NCBI RefSeq assembly: GCF_038396765.1
Contig: NZ_CP150096.1
Coordinates: forward strand, 2,897,001-2,961,000
Origin: Chitinophaga caseinilytica
GTDB lineage: Bacteria; Bacteroidota; Bacteroidia; Chitinophagales; Chitinophagaceae
Length of the DNA: 64,000 nt
Direction of reading: 5' to 3'
Position numbers and translations under genes: made by a program. Positions 9,178 through 17,579 of this stretch are shown here, one piece after another (the stretch's first letter is position 1; each line of letters starts with the position of its first letter). Under the pieces are notes generated by a model that saw only the letters and a list, made by a program, of their open reading frames with translations, did not search any database and had not been told where the DNA came from.

Positions 9178-10080
9178 TCAGGACGAAGTAGTTACGGGCA
9201 TTCGGCGGGCGTATTGGAGCACTTCGTCCATCGAAAGGAGCGTTTTCACGTTTTCGGGCAGGGGAACGGAGATGCGGGCGATCTGCGGGCCGGAAATCGT
9301 GACGGGGATAGTGGGGAACAGGCGGCCGAGGTCTTTTACGAAATTATCGAGCGCGCGCTGCGGGAAATTGGTGATGATGTGGGTATAGATCTGATCTACC
9401 TGTTTGCGGTCGGTATAGAAGCAAAGGTCCTCCAGCGGCACGTTGGCGCCGAAGTTCACGACCGTGCAGCCATTTTTCTTCAGCAGGTATTGCATGAACA
9501 GGAGGGGGATTTCGTGCCATTCGCCTTCGGGGAGGAACACCATGAAGCATTCGGTGGACGATTGCGGGATATCGAGCCCGTCGATGGCGACCATCAGCTT
9601 TTTCCGGATGATATTGGCGGCGAAATGTTCCTGTGCGGGGATGACGCAATCCACGAGCCACAGCAGCCCGATGCGCTCCAGGTAAGGGTAGATCACCTTC
9701 AGGATGCACTGCTCGAAGCCCATGCGGAGCAAGACGTTGTGGAAGATTTTTTCGAAACGGATCTGGTCGAAGTCGATCATCGCCTCCACGAGCTGGTTGA
9801 TGTAGACCTGGTGCAGGTGGTTGCCCTTATGCCCGGTCTCCTCCAGCGAAAGCTGCCTGATCTCTTCCTCCGACATCCCCACGATCTTCGATATCTTGTA
9901 ACCATGCCGGTACAGGTAAGCAATACGCATGATGTGCTTCAGGTCGCCGTTGTCGTAGACGCGATGGTTCGTGTCTTTCCGCTTGGGCCGAAGCACATTG
10001 TAGCGCTGTTCCCATATTCGGATGGTATGCGCCTTGATGCCGGTGAGGCTTTCAATGTCTTTTATCGTAAAGCTGTTCAA
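9178..10080 (-). CDS. MerR-family regulator with CarH-like cobalamin-binding domain
   Basis: 300 residues from a TTG at 10080 (MNSFTIKDIESLTGIKAH...), which fits the usual MerR start; an upstream TTG at 10104 would add eight residues but lies inside the putative -7 element. N-terminal winged helix with TIRIWEQRYN. The middle has W followed nine residues later by EH (W141, E151-H152), the Wx9EH motif of CarH/LitR light sensors. The C-terminal B12-like fold has PEGEWHEIP, with the His retained but Pro where CarH has Gly, then VVNFGANVP. Possibly an adenosylcobalamin photoreceptor or a derivative. It is divergent from lepB; no carotenoid genes are visible nearby. Confidence 0.85.
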   Translation of the reverse strand: MNSFTIKDIESLTGIKAHTIRIWEQRYNVLRPKRKDTNHRVYDNGDLKHIMRIAYLYRHGYKISKIVGMSEEEIRQLSLEETGHKGNHLHQVYINQLVEAMIDFDQIRFEKIFHNVLLRMGFEQCILKVIYPYLERIGLLWLVDCVIPAQEHFAANIIRKKLMVAIDGLDIPQSSTECFMVFLPEGEWHEIPLLFMQYLLKKNGCTVVNFGANVPLEDLCFYTDRKQVDQIYTHIITNFPQRALDNFVKDLGRLFPTIPVTISGPQIARISVPLPENVKTLLSMDEVLQYARRMPVTTSS

Positions 10081-10101
10081 GGTTCTGGATATAGAATTAA
10101 A

Positions 10102-10109
10102 CAAAAATA
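10102..10109 (-). promoter_or_regulatory. -7 element of the MerR gene
   Basis: Minus-strand TATTTTTG, 21 bases before the TTG at 10080. It overlaps the alternative upstream TTG, which argues for the shorter start. Confidence 0.5.
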
Positions 10110-10210
10110 GAAATAAAGTGGTTCAACCGTTGTTTTGAATCCGAAACTTACGTGGTATTTTTTAAGAAAACTTTATCTTCAGAAAAATCAGCTGACAATT
10201 AACAGAATAT

Positions 10211-10218
10211 TATATTTG
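10211..10218 (+). promoter_or_regulatory. -7 element of lepB
   Basis: TATATTTG, a full TAnnTTTG match, 27 bases before the lepB ATG, in the AT-rich divergent spacer. Confidence 0.55.
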
Positions 10219-10245
10219 TTGGTAAAATAAACTAAAACACTACGC

Positions 10246-11415
10246 ATGAACCTGGTATTTTGGAAGAAGAAGGACGGCCAGCCGAAGAAAAAGAAGTCCG
10301 CGGTGCGGGAATGGCTGGATGCGGCTATCTTCGCCATTATCGCGGCAACGTTGATCCGTACCTTCATTTTCGAAGCCTACACCATCCCTACGCCATCCAT
10401 GGAGAAGACCTTGCTGGTCAACGACTTCCTTTTCGTAAGTAAAGTTAGCTACGGCCCGCGCATCCCCATGACACCGCTTGCGGTACCCTTCACCCACCAT
10501 ACCCTTCCTTTCACGAAATACACCAAAGCCTATTCCGAGGCCGTTCAATGGAAATACCGCCGCCTGCCCGGTTTCAGCGATATCAAACGCAACGATGTTG
10601 TGGTATTCAACTTCCCCGAAGGAGACACCGTGGCTCTGGAAATCCAGGAAAGCGGGTTCTATTCGGACGAAGTGCGCAAAAACGGCCGCGATTTCGTGTG
10701 GAATTCCTATCATGTCATTTCCCGCCCGGTCGATAAACGCGAAAATTATATCAAAAGATGTGTGGGTATTCCGGGAGACAGTCTTGCCATCCGCAACGGT
10801 GTGATCGTCGTTAACGGCATCGCCGAAACCCCGCCGCCCGCAGGCGAACGGTATTACACCGTGCAAACGCAGGACGGCAGCAACATCAACCCCATGCGAC
10901 TCGAAGAACTGGGGATCGAAGAATCGCCGGCCGGGAACGTGCTCAACATGACGCCCTCCGAAGCCAAATCCGTCGAAAGCCTCGGCTCCGCCGTTACCGG
11001 CGTTACGCCTTATGTGTACGACGAACCTTCTCCCGACGTTTGGCCCCACGATACCGCGAATTTCAAGTATACCATCGATAATTTCGGCCCCATCTACATT
11101 CCGAAGAAAGGTGCCACGGTGAAGCTGGACAGCGCCTCGATCGAGCTGTACCGCCGTATCATCGCGGTGTATGAAGGCAACAAGCTGGAAGAAAGAGGCC
11201 CCAACCAGTTCTATATCAATGGTCAGGCCGCCAGCACCTATACTTTCAAAATGGATTATTACTGGATGATGGGCGACAATCGCCATCGCTCCCTCGATTC
11301 CCGCTTCTGGGGCTTCGTTCCGGAAGATCATATCGTGGGCAAAGCCTGGATGATCTGGATGAGTTACGGCAAGAACGGCATCCGCTGGAGCCGCCTGTTC
11401 CGTACCATCAGATAA
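10246..11415 (+). CDS. lepB: Signal peptidase I
   Basis: 389 residues, longer than the roughly 250-320 of many bacteria. It cleaves signal peptides from exported proteins at the outer face of the inner membrane. One membrane segment about 23-42, then the catalytic Ser near 51 (IPTPSMEKTL) and Lys near 170 (ENYIKRCVGIPGD). Box E reads GDNRHRSLDSRFWG. A roughly 140-residue insertion lies between the Lys box and the GDNR box (about 190-330), a known trait of many Bacteroidota LepB proteins. It is followed by a hairpin terminator. Confidence 0.96.
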   Translation: MNLVFWKKKDGQPKKKKSAVREWLDAAIFAIIAATLIRTFIFEAYTIPTPSMEKTLLVNDFLFVSKVSYGPRIPMTPLAVPFTHHTLPFTKYTKAYSEAVQWKYRRLPGFSDIKRNDVVVFNFPEGDTVALEIQESGFYSDEVRKNGRDFVWNSYHVISRPVDKRENYIKRCVGIPGDSLAIRNGVIVVNGIAETPPPAGERYYTVQTQDGSNINPMRLEELGIEESPAGNVLNMTPSEAKSVESLGSAVTGVTPYVYDEPSPDVWPHDTANFKYTIDNFGPIYIPKKGATVKLDSASIELYRRIIAVYEGNKLEERGPNQFYINGQAASTYTFKMDYYWMMGDNRHRSLDSRFWGFVPEDHIVGKAWMIWMSYGKNGIRWSRLFRTIR

Positions 11416-11442
11416 AAACGTTCATACACAATAGATTATAAC

Positions 11443-11505
11443 GGCAGTCGCGCCTCCGTCCCGAAAAAAATGTACTTTCGGCCCGGCAGCGCGACTGCCT
11501 TTTTT
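11443..11505 (+). terminator. Terminator of lepB enclosing a promoter-like element
   Basis: Perfect 11-bp arms GGCAGTCGCGC (11443-11453) and GCGCGACTGCC (11489-11499), then six T. The 35-base loop carries TACTTTCG (11473-11480), one mismatch from TAnnTTTG, 41 bases before the cdd start. Confidence 0.75.
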
Positions 11506-11521
11506 ATGCAAACTCCCGCTC

Positions 11522-12007
11522 ATGGAAACAACCCGGCACATCATAGAATTTGAGACATATGCAGACATCAGCGCGCTTCCGCCCGAAGACGCCGCGCTGT
11601 TGCGGCAGGCACGCACGGCCACGAAAGACGCCTGGGCGCCCTATTCCCGCTTCCGGGTGGGCGCGGCCGCATTGCTGGAGAACGGGGAAGTGCTGACCGG
11701 TACCAACCAGGAAAACGCCAGCTATCCCGTGGGTATCTGTGCGGAGCGGACGGTGCTTTCCGTGGCTTCGGGCCTGCATCCCAACGTGCCGGTATTGGCG
11801 ATCGCCGTGAGCTACGACAACGAGCTGGCCCGTTCGGTGGAGCCCATCGCGCCCTGCGGCATCTGCCGGCAAACGCTCATAGAATACCAGGCACGGTTCC
11901 ACCGGCCCATCAAACTCATCCTCGGCGGGCTTTCCGGAAAGGTTATCGTGGTGGCAGACAGCGCCGACCTGATGCCTTTATCATTTTCTGCAAAAAGTAT
12001 GAAATAA
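11522..12007 (+). CDS. cdd: Cytidine deaminase
   Basis: 161 residues, homotetrameric small type. It deaminates cytidine and deoxycytidine to uridines for pyrimidine salvage. Zinc ligands and catalytic Glu are in CAERTV (C73, E75) and PCGICRQ (C112, C115). PYSRFRVGAA and NQENASYPVG bind the ribose. The start ATG follows the lepB terminator directly. Confidence 0.95.
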   Translation: METTRHIIEFETYADISALPPEDAALLRQARTATKDAWAPYSRFRVGAAALLENGEVLTGTNQENASYPVGICAERTVLSVASGLHPNVPVLAIAVSYDNELARSVEPIAPCGICRQTLIEYQARFHRPIKLILGGLSGKVIVVADSADLMPLSFSAKSMK

Positions 12008-12013
12008 TTTATA

Positions 12014-12021
12014 TATATTTG
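12014..12021 (+). promoter_or_regulatory. -7 element of the TPR gene
   Basis: TATATTTG immediately after the cdd stop, 25 bases before the next ATG at 12047. Confidence 0.5.
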
Positions 12022-12046
12022 GTTCAGTGCCTAAGCACATTGAACC

Positions 12047-13048
12047 ATGTTCCTATACCGCTGTATCCTTATCCTATGCCTATTGGGCCCGGCGCTTCAG
12101 CCTGTGGCCGCTTCGGTGCCTCCGTTCGGGGGCGACCGCGCTTCGGAATTATACAGAAAAGGCGAGCAATGCATGCTGGAAGGCAGGCTGGACGAAGCTG
12201 AGCAATGTTTTGCCGCAGCGATCGGGGCTAACCGGAAGTACGTGGCGCCCTATCTTCAGCTGGCGGTGCTGTACCGGCTGCGTCACGATGGCGAGCTGGC
12301 GCGGCAACGATATCTCGATTTATTGAAAGAAGTGCCGGAAGAACCTTCGGCGCTGGCAGGAATGGCGGAAGTGAGTTTCGAGCAGGAGGCCTGGGAGGAT
12401 GCGCTCGCCTGGGCCATGCGTGCGCAGGAGCAGGGCGCGCCGGGCATGTATGCCATCATCGGGATGAGCTACGCCGCGCTCGACCATGCCAGGGAAGCCA
12501 TCCGGGCCATGGAGCGCTCGCTGGCGGAAGATCCCCATCAACCCGCCCTTAGCCGGCGACTGGCCAGGCTGTTCGCACAGGAAGAAAATTACGCCGCGGC
12601 ACTCAGAATTTACGAAAAAGCACTGAAGACAGACAGTACGTCTGCCGATTTATATTTGGAATCAGGAATGATGCATTTTAATATGGAAAACTACAAAAAC
12701 GCCGCCGGCGCATTTGAAATGGCAGCCAGGTACGGAGCTTCCGGCGATGCGGACCTTTATGCAAACCTGGGTATCGCCTACCTTCAACAGGCAGCTTACG
12801 ACGACGCCATTCAAAATCTTAAAAAAGCCCTCCAGTTGCGAAGCGCAGATATCCGCATTATGCAACAGCTGGCCCATGCCTACTTCAAAAAGCAAAGCTA
12901 TGCGGAAGCGGCCATGCAATGGGACCGTATTCTCGTGCTCCAGCCGCAGAACGCCTTCGCGATGTTCATGCTCGGTAAATCCTATATCTGTTCGGGGGAA
13001 GTGGTGAAGGGGCAACGCATCTGCGATCAGGCGCTTCAGTTACATTAA
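12047..13048 (+). CDS. Exported tetratricopeptide-repeat protein
   Basis: 333 residues. A signal peptide (hydrophobic YRCILILCLLGPAL, then Ala-rich end near 24) is followed by about seven TPR units spanning nearly the whole protein, e.g. ADLYANLGIAYLQQAAYDDA. Probably a periplasmic or membrane-facing scaffold; no catalytic domain seen. Separate promoter from cdd. A long inverted repeat lies just past its stop, between it and argS. Confidence 0.85.
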   Translation: MFLYRCILILCLLGPALQPVAASVPPFGGDRASELYRKGEQCMLEGRLDEAEQCFAAAIGANRKYVAPYLQLAVLYRLRHDGELARQRYLDLLKEVPEEPSALAGMAEVSFEQEAWEDALAWAMRAQEQGAPGMYAIIGMSYAALDHAREAIRAMERSLAEDPHQPALSRRLARLFAQEENYAAALRIYEKALKTDSTSADLYLESGMMHFNMENYKNAAGAFEMAARYGASGDADLYANLGIAYLQQAAYDDAIQNLKKALQLRSADIRIMQQLAHAYFKKQSYAEAAMQWDRILVLQPQNAFAMFMLGKSYICSGEVVKGQRICDQALQLH

Positions 13049-13056
13049 CGGGGAAA

Positions 13057-13092
13057 CGAAATGTCAATGACAGTTGCGTCATTGACATTTCG
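13057..13092. terminator. 14-bp perfect hairpin between TPR gene and argS
   Basis: CGAAATGTCAATGA (13057-13070) and its exact complement (13079-13092) with an 8-base loop. It lies between two convergent genes and can serve both, although the T-rich stretch on the plus side is interrupted. Confidence 0.65.
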
Positions 13093-13105
13093 TCAGTTTC
13101 TTTTC

Positions 13106-15214
13106 CTACATTCTTTCAGGTACCCGGATGCCCAGGAATTTCATGGCCTGCCGGATGGTATTGGCCGTGAGGGAAGCGATCTGCAGGCGCAGCTTGCGCT
13201 TGTCTTCGTTTTCCGCGTCGCGCACGGAATAGGTGTATTTCCCGCTTTCCTTTTTCGCGTAGAACGAGTTGAAGGTTTGCGCCAGGAGGAAGGCGTAGTT
13301 CGCGATCACGGAAGGGCTCATTTCGCGGCCGGCTTCCGCCAGCACTTCGCCGAACTGCTCGTTGATCTTGATGAGCTCTTTTTCCATGGGCAGCAGCGCA
13401 TCCGCGTGGCGATAGGTGGCCAATGCAGCAAGGTCTTCCGCGGAAAACTCGCGCAAAATCGACCGGATGCGGGCGTGGCTGTATTGAATGAACGGGCCGG
13501 TAAAGCCATGGATGTCGATAGACTCTTCCGGGTTGAAAACCATTTTCTTTTTCGGGTCCACTTTCAGGAGGAAGAATTTCATGGCGCCCAGGCCGATCGT
13601 TTCGTACAGTTCGCGCAGCTCTTCTTCCGTAAAATCTTTCACTTTACCGAGCTCTTCGGTGTATTTGGCAGCGGTGCTCACCATTTCCTCCACGAGATCG
13701 TCAGCATCCACCACCGTCCCTTCGCGGCTTTTCATCCGGCCATGGGGCAGTTCCACCATGCCGTAGGAAAGGTGGGCGATGCCGTCTGCAGAGGGCTCGC
13801 CGAGTTTCTGCATGATGAGCTTCAGTACCTTGAAGTGGTAATTCTGCTCGTCGGCCACCACGTAGATGCTTTGGTCCATGTGGTAGTCGTCGTACTTGAG
13901 GCGGGCGGTACCGATGTCCTGCGTGATGTAAACGGATGTACCGTCGCCGCGGAGCACGAGTTTTTCGTCGAGCCCGTCGGCGGTAAGGTCGATCCACACG
14001 GAGTTATCGGCTTTTTTGAAGAACACGCCTTTGCGGAGGCCTTCTTCCACCACGTCTTTCCCCAGCAGATAGGTATTGCTTTCGAAATACATTTTGTCGA
14101 AATCGATGCCGAGGCGTTTGTAGGTTTTTTCGAAACCTTCATATACCCAGCTGTTCATCGTTTGCCAGAGGGCGCGCACTTCCGGGTTGCCGGCTTCCCA
14201 TTGCTGGAGCATGATTTTGGCCTGCTGCATGATCTCGGTCCGGTTGCGGGAGAGTTCTTTGATGTCGTCATGGATTTTGTCCGCTTTTTCTTCGTCGCTT
14301 TTGATGGCGGGCGTCAGTTCCTGGTGGAGTGATTTGGCGCGGGCCTTGTCTTCCCCTTCAAAATCGGAAAAATCGCCTTTTTCTATCCTTGAGATAACAT
14401 CTTTGGTTTCTGCGGAAGCGGTGCGGGCGAGGGCTTTGATGTCATGTCTGAGCTTTTCTGCCTTTTCTACATTGGCCTTGAATTCAGGTTTGTTCAAAGC
14501 CGTGTGGAGCTTGATGAGCTTTTCTACCTGTTCGCCTTCGAAATCCCCGAAATTCCCTTCCAGCACGCGCGAAATGATCGGCTCGGCCTGGTCGCGGAGG
14601 ATGGATTCGAAATGAACGTAATAATCGCCCACGAGATGGTCGCCCTTTTTGCCGGTGGATTCCGGCGTATCGCCATGGGCAAAGAGCTGCCATGCGAGCA
14701 TGGATTTGCAGATATGGATGCCGCGGTCGTTCACGAGGTTGGCTTTGACCACTTCGAAGCCGTTGGCTTTGAGGATCTCCGACACGGAAAAACCGAGGAA
14801 GTTGTTACGGAGGTGCCCCAGGTGAAGGGGTTTGTTGGTGTTGGGGGAAGAATATTCCACCATCACCTTTTTACCGTTGGCAGGCTGCTGGCCCACGCTG
14901 GTGTTATGATGCGCGTCCTGCACGAATCCAGTCCAGAACTGGTCGTGAACGGAGAGGTTAAGAAAGCCTTTCACAACGTTGAAACCAGCCACGAGCGCGG
15001 GATGGTGCTCCGCCAGCCAGGTGCCGATGGATTGTGCTGTTTCTTCAGGTTTTTGCCGGCTGAACTTGGTAAAAGGGAACACGACGATGGTATACTCGCC
15101 TTCGAATTCGGGCTTGGTGGTGTTGACAGAAACGTCGGCCGCGGTGAAGGGCTGTTGGTACAGCGCCTGAACCGCTTCTGCGGCGGCCTGTTTAATGGAA
15201 GCAACTACGCTCAT
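13106..15214 (-). CDS. argS: Arginyl-tRNA synthetase with internal duplication
   Basis: 702 residues, about 100 longer than is usual. It charges tRNA-Arg. The N-terminal tRNA D-loop-binding domain is followed by SPNTNKPLHLGHLRNN (HIGH box as HLGH, residues 131-134), the GRMKSREG segment standing in for KMSKS, and the C-terminal anticodon-binding domain ending in LGIRVPERM. Between the HLGH half and the rest (residues about 213-329) sits a charged helical insert made of two similar units of about 60 residues, each with an ISR...GxFxDFEGE core and a KxxxDIKxL tail. All catalytic motifs are intact. Confidence 0.95.
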   Translation of the reverse strand: MSVVASIKQAAAEAVQALYQQPFTAADVSVNTTKPEFEGEYTIVVFPFTKFSRQKPEETAQSIGTWLAEHHPALVAGFNVVKGFLNLSVHDQFWTGFVQDAHHNTSVGQQPANGKKVMVEYSSPNTNKPLHLGHLRNNFLGFSVSEILKANGFEVVKANLVNDRGIHICKSMLAWQLFAHGDTPESTGKKGDHLVGDYYVHFESILRDQAEPIISRVLEGNFGDFEGEQVEKLIKLHTALNKPEFKANVEKAEKLRHDIKALARTASAETKDVISRIEKGDFSDFEGEDKARAKSLHQELTPAIKSDEEKADKIHDDIKELSRNRTEIMQQAKIMLQQWEAGNPEVRALWQTMNSWVYEGFEKTYKRLGIDFDKMYFESNTYLLGKDVVEEGLRKGVFFKKADNSVWIDLTADGLDEKLVLRGDGTSVYITQDIGTARLKYDDYHMDQSIYVVADEQNYHFKVLKLIMQKLGEPSADGIAHLSYGMVELPHGRMKSREGTVVDADDLVEEMVSTAAKYTEELGKVKDFTEEELRELYETIGLGAMKFFLLKVDPKKKMVFNPEESIDIHGFTGPFIQYSHARIRSILREFSAEDLAALATYRHADALLPMEKELIKINEQFGEVLAEAGREMSPSVIANYAFLLAQTFNSFYAKKESGKYTYSVRDAENEDKRKLRLQIASLTANTIRQAMKFLGIRVPERM
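14228..14578 (-). repeat. Tandem duplication inside argS
   Basis: Two protein-level units: residues about 213-272 (bases 14399-14578) and 273-329 (14228-14398). Shared positions include ISR, DFEGE (224-228 and 284-288) and KLRHDIKAL versus KIHDDIKEL. The spacing is 59-60 residues. The copies have diverged, so the duplication is not recent. Confidence 0.75.
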
Positions 15215-15237
15215 GAATATCTATTGATGGTAGAGGG

Positions 15238-15245
15238 CAAAGGTA
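15238..15245 (-). promoter_or_regulatory. -7 element of argS
   Basis: Minus-strand TACCTTTG, a full TAnnTTTG match, 23 bases before the argS ATG. No -33 element at the normal distance. Confidence 0.45.
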
Positions 15246-15318
15246 ACGGTTCGGAAGGGCAAAAAAGAGCAGCGGCCTTGCGGCACGCTGCTTCGGGTTT
15301 TACAGGCTAATGCCTTTA

Positions 15319-15903
15319 CTATTTTTTGATCCGGAAGTTGCCGAACGTGTAGGTCACGCCGAACTGTGCAACGGAGTTCGCATGTTTTTCGTCGGTTTCG
15401 CCGGCATGTGTGAGTCCAAAGTTATACCGTGCGTTCACACCAAGACCGAAATCGAAATCATATCCCAAACCTGCGCCCAGTCCAAAATCAACACCTTTGT
15501 AGGCGTCGCCCACGTCGTGGGTATTGCCGTCGTACTTGGTTTTGGCGGCTACTTTGAAACCGATCTGGGGCCCGGCTTCCAGGTAGAATTCGGGGATGAT
15601 GTGATATTGCGCCATGATGGGCAGATTGATGTAGTTGACGGCCACCGTAGTTTTGTCGAAAATCGGCGGGTCGAACACGAAGCCCTGTCCCGAATACACC
15701 AGCTCCGGCTGGACGCTCCACTGTTCATTGAGGCCCACTCTCGCGAAACCACCCACGTAAATGGATGCCCGGGTTTTGCTATTGGTCAGGTTCGTCATTT
15801 TGGCGACGTTCAAACCGCCTTTCACACCGAATTTCACTTGCTGCGCCTGGGCGGCAACACTAAACAGGCATACGGTCAGGAATAAGAAAATGGATTTTTT
15901 CAT
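15319..15903 (-). CDS. Outer-membrane beta-barrel protein (porin-like)
   Basis: 194 residues. Signal peptide MKKSIFLFLTVCLFSVAAQAQ, then a small 8-stranded barrel pattern typical of the Bacteroidota outer membrane beta-barrel family: VKFGVKGGLNVAKM at the start, GLGAGLGYDFDFGLG in the middle, and a terminal strand ending in Phe-Arg-Ile-Lys-Lys. Function unknown. It is separated from the upstream OmpA-like gene by a terminator. Confidence 0.88.
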   Translation of the reverse strand: MKKSIFLFLTVCLFSVAAQAQQVKFGVKGGLNVAKMTNLTNSKTRASIYVGGFARVGLNEQWSVQPELVYSGQGFVFDPPIFDKTTVAVNYINLPIMAQYHIIPEFYLEAGPQIGFKVAAKTKYDGNTHDVGDAYKGVDFGLGAGLGYDFDFGLGVNARYNFGLTHAGETDEKHANSVAQFGVTYTFGNFRIKK

Positions 15904-15956
15904 AATATGTTAAAATTGGCAGGATTGGTTTAACAAAATACATGCCGAAGCGTAAA

Positions 15957-15989
15957 AAAAGCCCTTCCGGAGTTACCGGAAGGGCTTTT
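15957..15989 (-). terminator. Terminator of the OmpA-family gene
   Basis: GCCCTTCCGG (15961-15970) and CCGGAAGGGC (15976-15985), 5-base loop, flanked by A and T runs. On the minus strand seven T follow the stem, so it ends transcripts from the upstream OmpA gene. Confidence 0.88.
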
Positions 15990-16021
15990 AATGAGCTGTC
16001 ACTATGTTGAAAACCAGTTTT

Positions 16022-17374
16022 TTAATAGATGGTGAATTCCACGCGGCGGTTGGCCTGGCGGCCCGCGGCGGTTTTGTTCGAAGCGATCGGCTGGTCCTGG
16101 CCGTAACCCGTGGCTTCGATGCGGCTGGGGTTCACGCCTTTAGACACCAGGTACGATTTCACCGACTCGGCACGGTCTTTCGAAAGTGCCATGTTCTTGG
16201 TGCGGTTGCCGGTATTGTCTGTATGGCCTGCCAGTTTGAGGCTGAGGTTTTTACGCACCAGCAGCGACGCCACCTGGTCCAGCGAAGCAAAGGATTTCGG
16301 GCTGATATCCGACTTCCCGGTAGCAAATTCCAGGTTGTCGATGGCGTTTTTCACGAGCCTGCGGTCGTCGTCTGTAATTATGACCTGAACGGGCCGTGCG
16401 GTATCCGGTTTTGGCAGTGAGCAGCCGGCGCCGTCCACTTTGTCGCCCGAAGGTGTGTTCGGGCATTTGTCGAATACGTCGGAAACGCCGTCGCCATCGC
16501 TGTCTTTCTGCAATTGCGCGAGATCGGCGGCCAGTTTTTCATTGTTGGCTTTTTCCGCTTCGAGCTCGCGGCGGAGCTGGTCGCGCTGCCCCACCAGGTC
16601 GTCGTACATGACGGCGGGCCCGTTATGCCATTGCAGTTGCGGTTTGGTGCGGGAACCGATGGCGAATTCGAGGCCGGCGTACCCGTAGGAGAAGCGGTCT
16701 TTGGAAGGGCCATATTTATAGCCGTCCAGGTTGTCGGCATCGAGGAAATTCATCGTGTAACCGAGATCGAGGTTCATGAAGTCGTTGAGCCTGAACTTGA
16801 TGCCGGCGCCTACGGGGATGATGAGTTCCTTGATATTGCCGTCTGTCTTGTATTCCATTTCTGTGCCGCCGGTGGGGGTGATGCGGGGGCTGTAGCCGGC
16901 GAGGCCACCGCCGACGGAGGCGTATAATTGTGCGATGGGCTTTTTATAGGCCCAGTTGATGGAGGCGAAGTTGAAGACCCCGCTGAGGCTGGCGGTCCAT
17001 TTCAGGCGGGTTTCGAACGACGAGAAGGCCCGGTTGGGATTGGCGCCGTTGCCGAGCTCGCGGCTCTGGTCGCCCTTGAGCCGGCCGCCCATATAGTCGG
17101 CCCGGAGGCTGAAGAAATGAAGGAGCTGCCATTTGGCATAAGCGCCATAGCCATAACTGATGAGCGATTTGGTGAAATCGTTGCTGCCGCCGATGAGGAC
17201 GGAAGGGGCGGTGATGCCGCCGTTGATGCCGACGGAGAAGGTCCTGTAGTTCATGCCGCCGCCGCCGAAGAGGCTGCCGTGCGGATTAGGGGCGGGGTCG
17301 GAGTTCTGGGCAACACTGGCGAGGGGCAAGACGGTCATGACGCAAATGACCCACCGGAACATGGTTTTTTTCAT
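16022..17374 (-). CDS. OmpA-family outer-membrane protein with TSP3 repeat
   Basis: 450 residues from ATG 17374 (MKKTMFRWVICVM...), chosen because a signal peptide starts there; an earlier ATG at 17407 adds 11 unlikely residues. An N-terminal barrel (about 40-270) is followed by a short coiled linker (LRRELEAEKANNEKL), a calcium-binding thrombospondin type-3 repeat (DSDGDGVSDVFDKCPNTP), and a C-terminal OmpA peptidoglycan-binding domain with LAGHTDNTGN and NRRVEFTIY. It links the outer membrane to the cell wall. Confidence 0.93.
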   Translation of the reverse strand: MKKTMFRWVICVMTVLPLASVAQNSDPAPNPHGSLFGGGGMNYRTFSVGINGGITAPSVLIGGSNDFTKSLISYGYGAYAKWQLLHFFSLRADYMGGRLKGDQSRELGNGANPNRAFSSFETRLKWTASLSGVFNFASINWAYKKPIAQLYASVGGGLAGYSPRITPTGGTEMEYKTDGNIKELIIPVGAGIKFRLNDFMNLDLGYTMNFLDADNLDGYKYGPSKDRFSYGYAGLEFAIGSRTKPQLQWHNGPAVMYDDLVGQRDQLRRELEAEKANNEKLAADLAQLQKDSDGDGVSDVFDKCPNTPSGDKVDGAGCSLPKPDTARPVQVIITDDDRRLVKNAIDNLEFATGKSDISPKSFASLDQVASLLVRKNLSLKLAGHTDNTGNRTKNMALSKDRAESVKSYLVSKGVNPSRIEATGYGQDQPIASNKTAAGRQANRRVEFTIY

Positions 17375-17579
17375 ATGAATGTCGGTTGTGTACGTATTTG
17401 AAAACAAAAAACACCCGACTGTGTTCTATTAGGGAAGACATCTTTTTATTCGTTATACAAAGCTGTTGGACGGAAACTGACATATTTTCATACTGCCTGC
17501 CGTTGGCATAATCATTGTCCAGAGAAGACAAGCCCGGTTTTCCGGGATACACTGTTTCACAAAGGAGAATATTATTATT

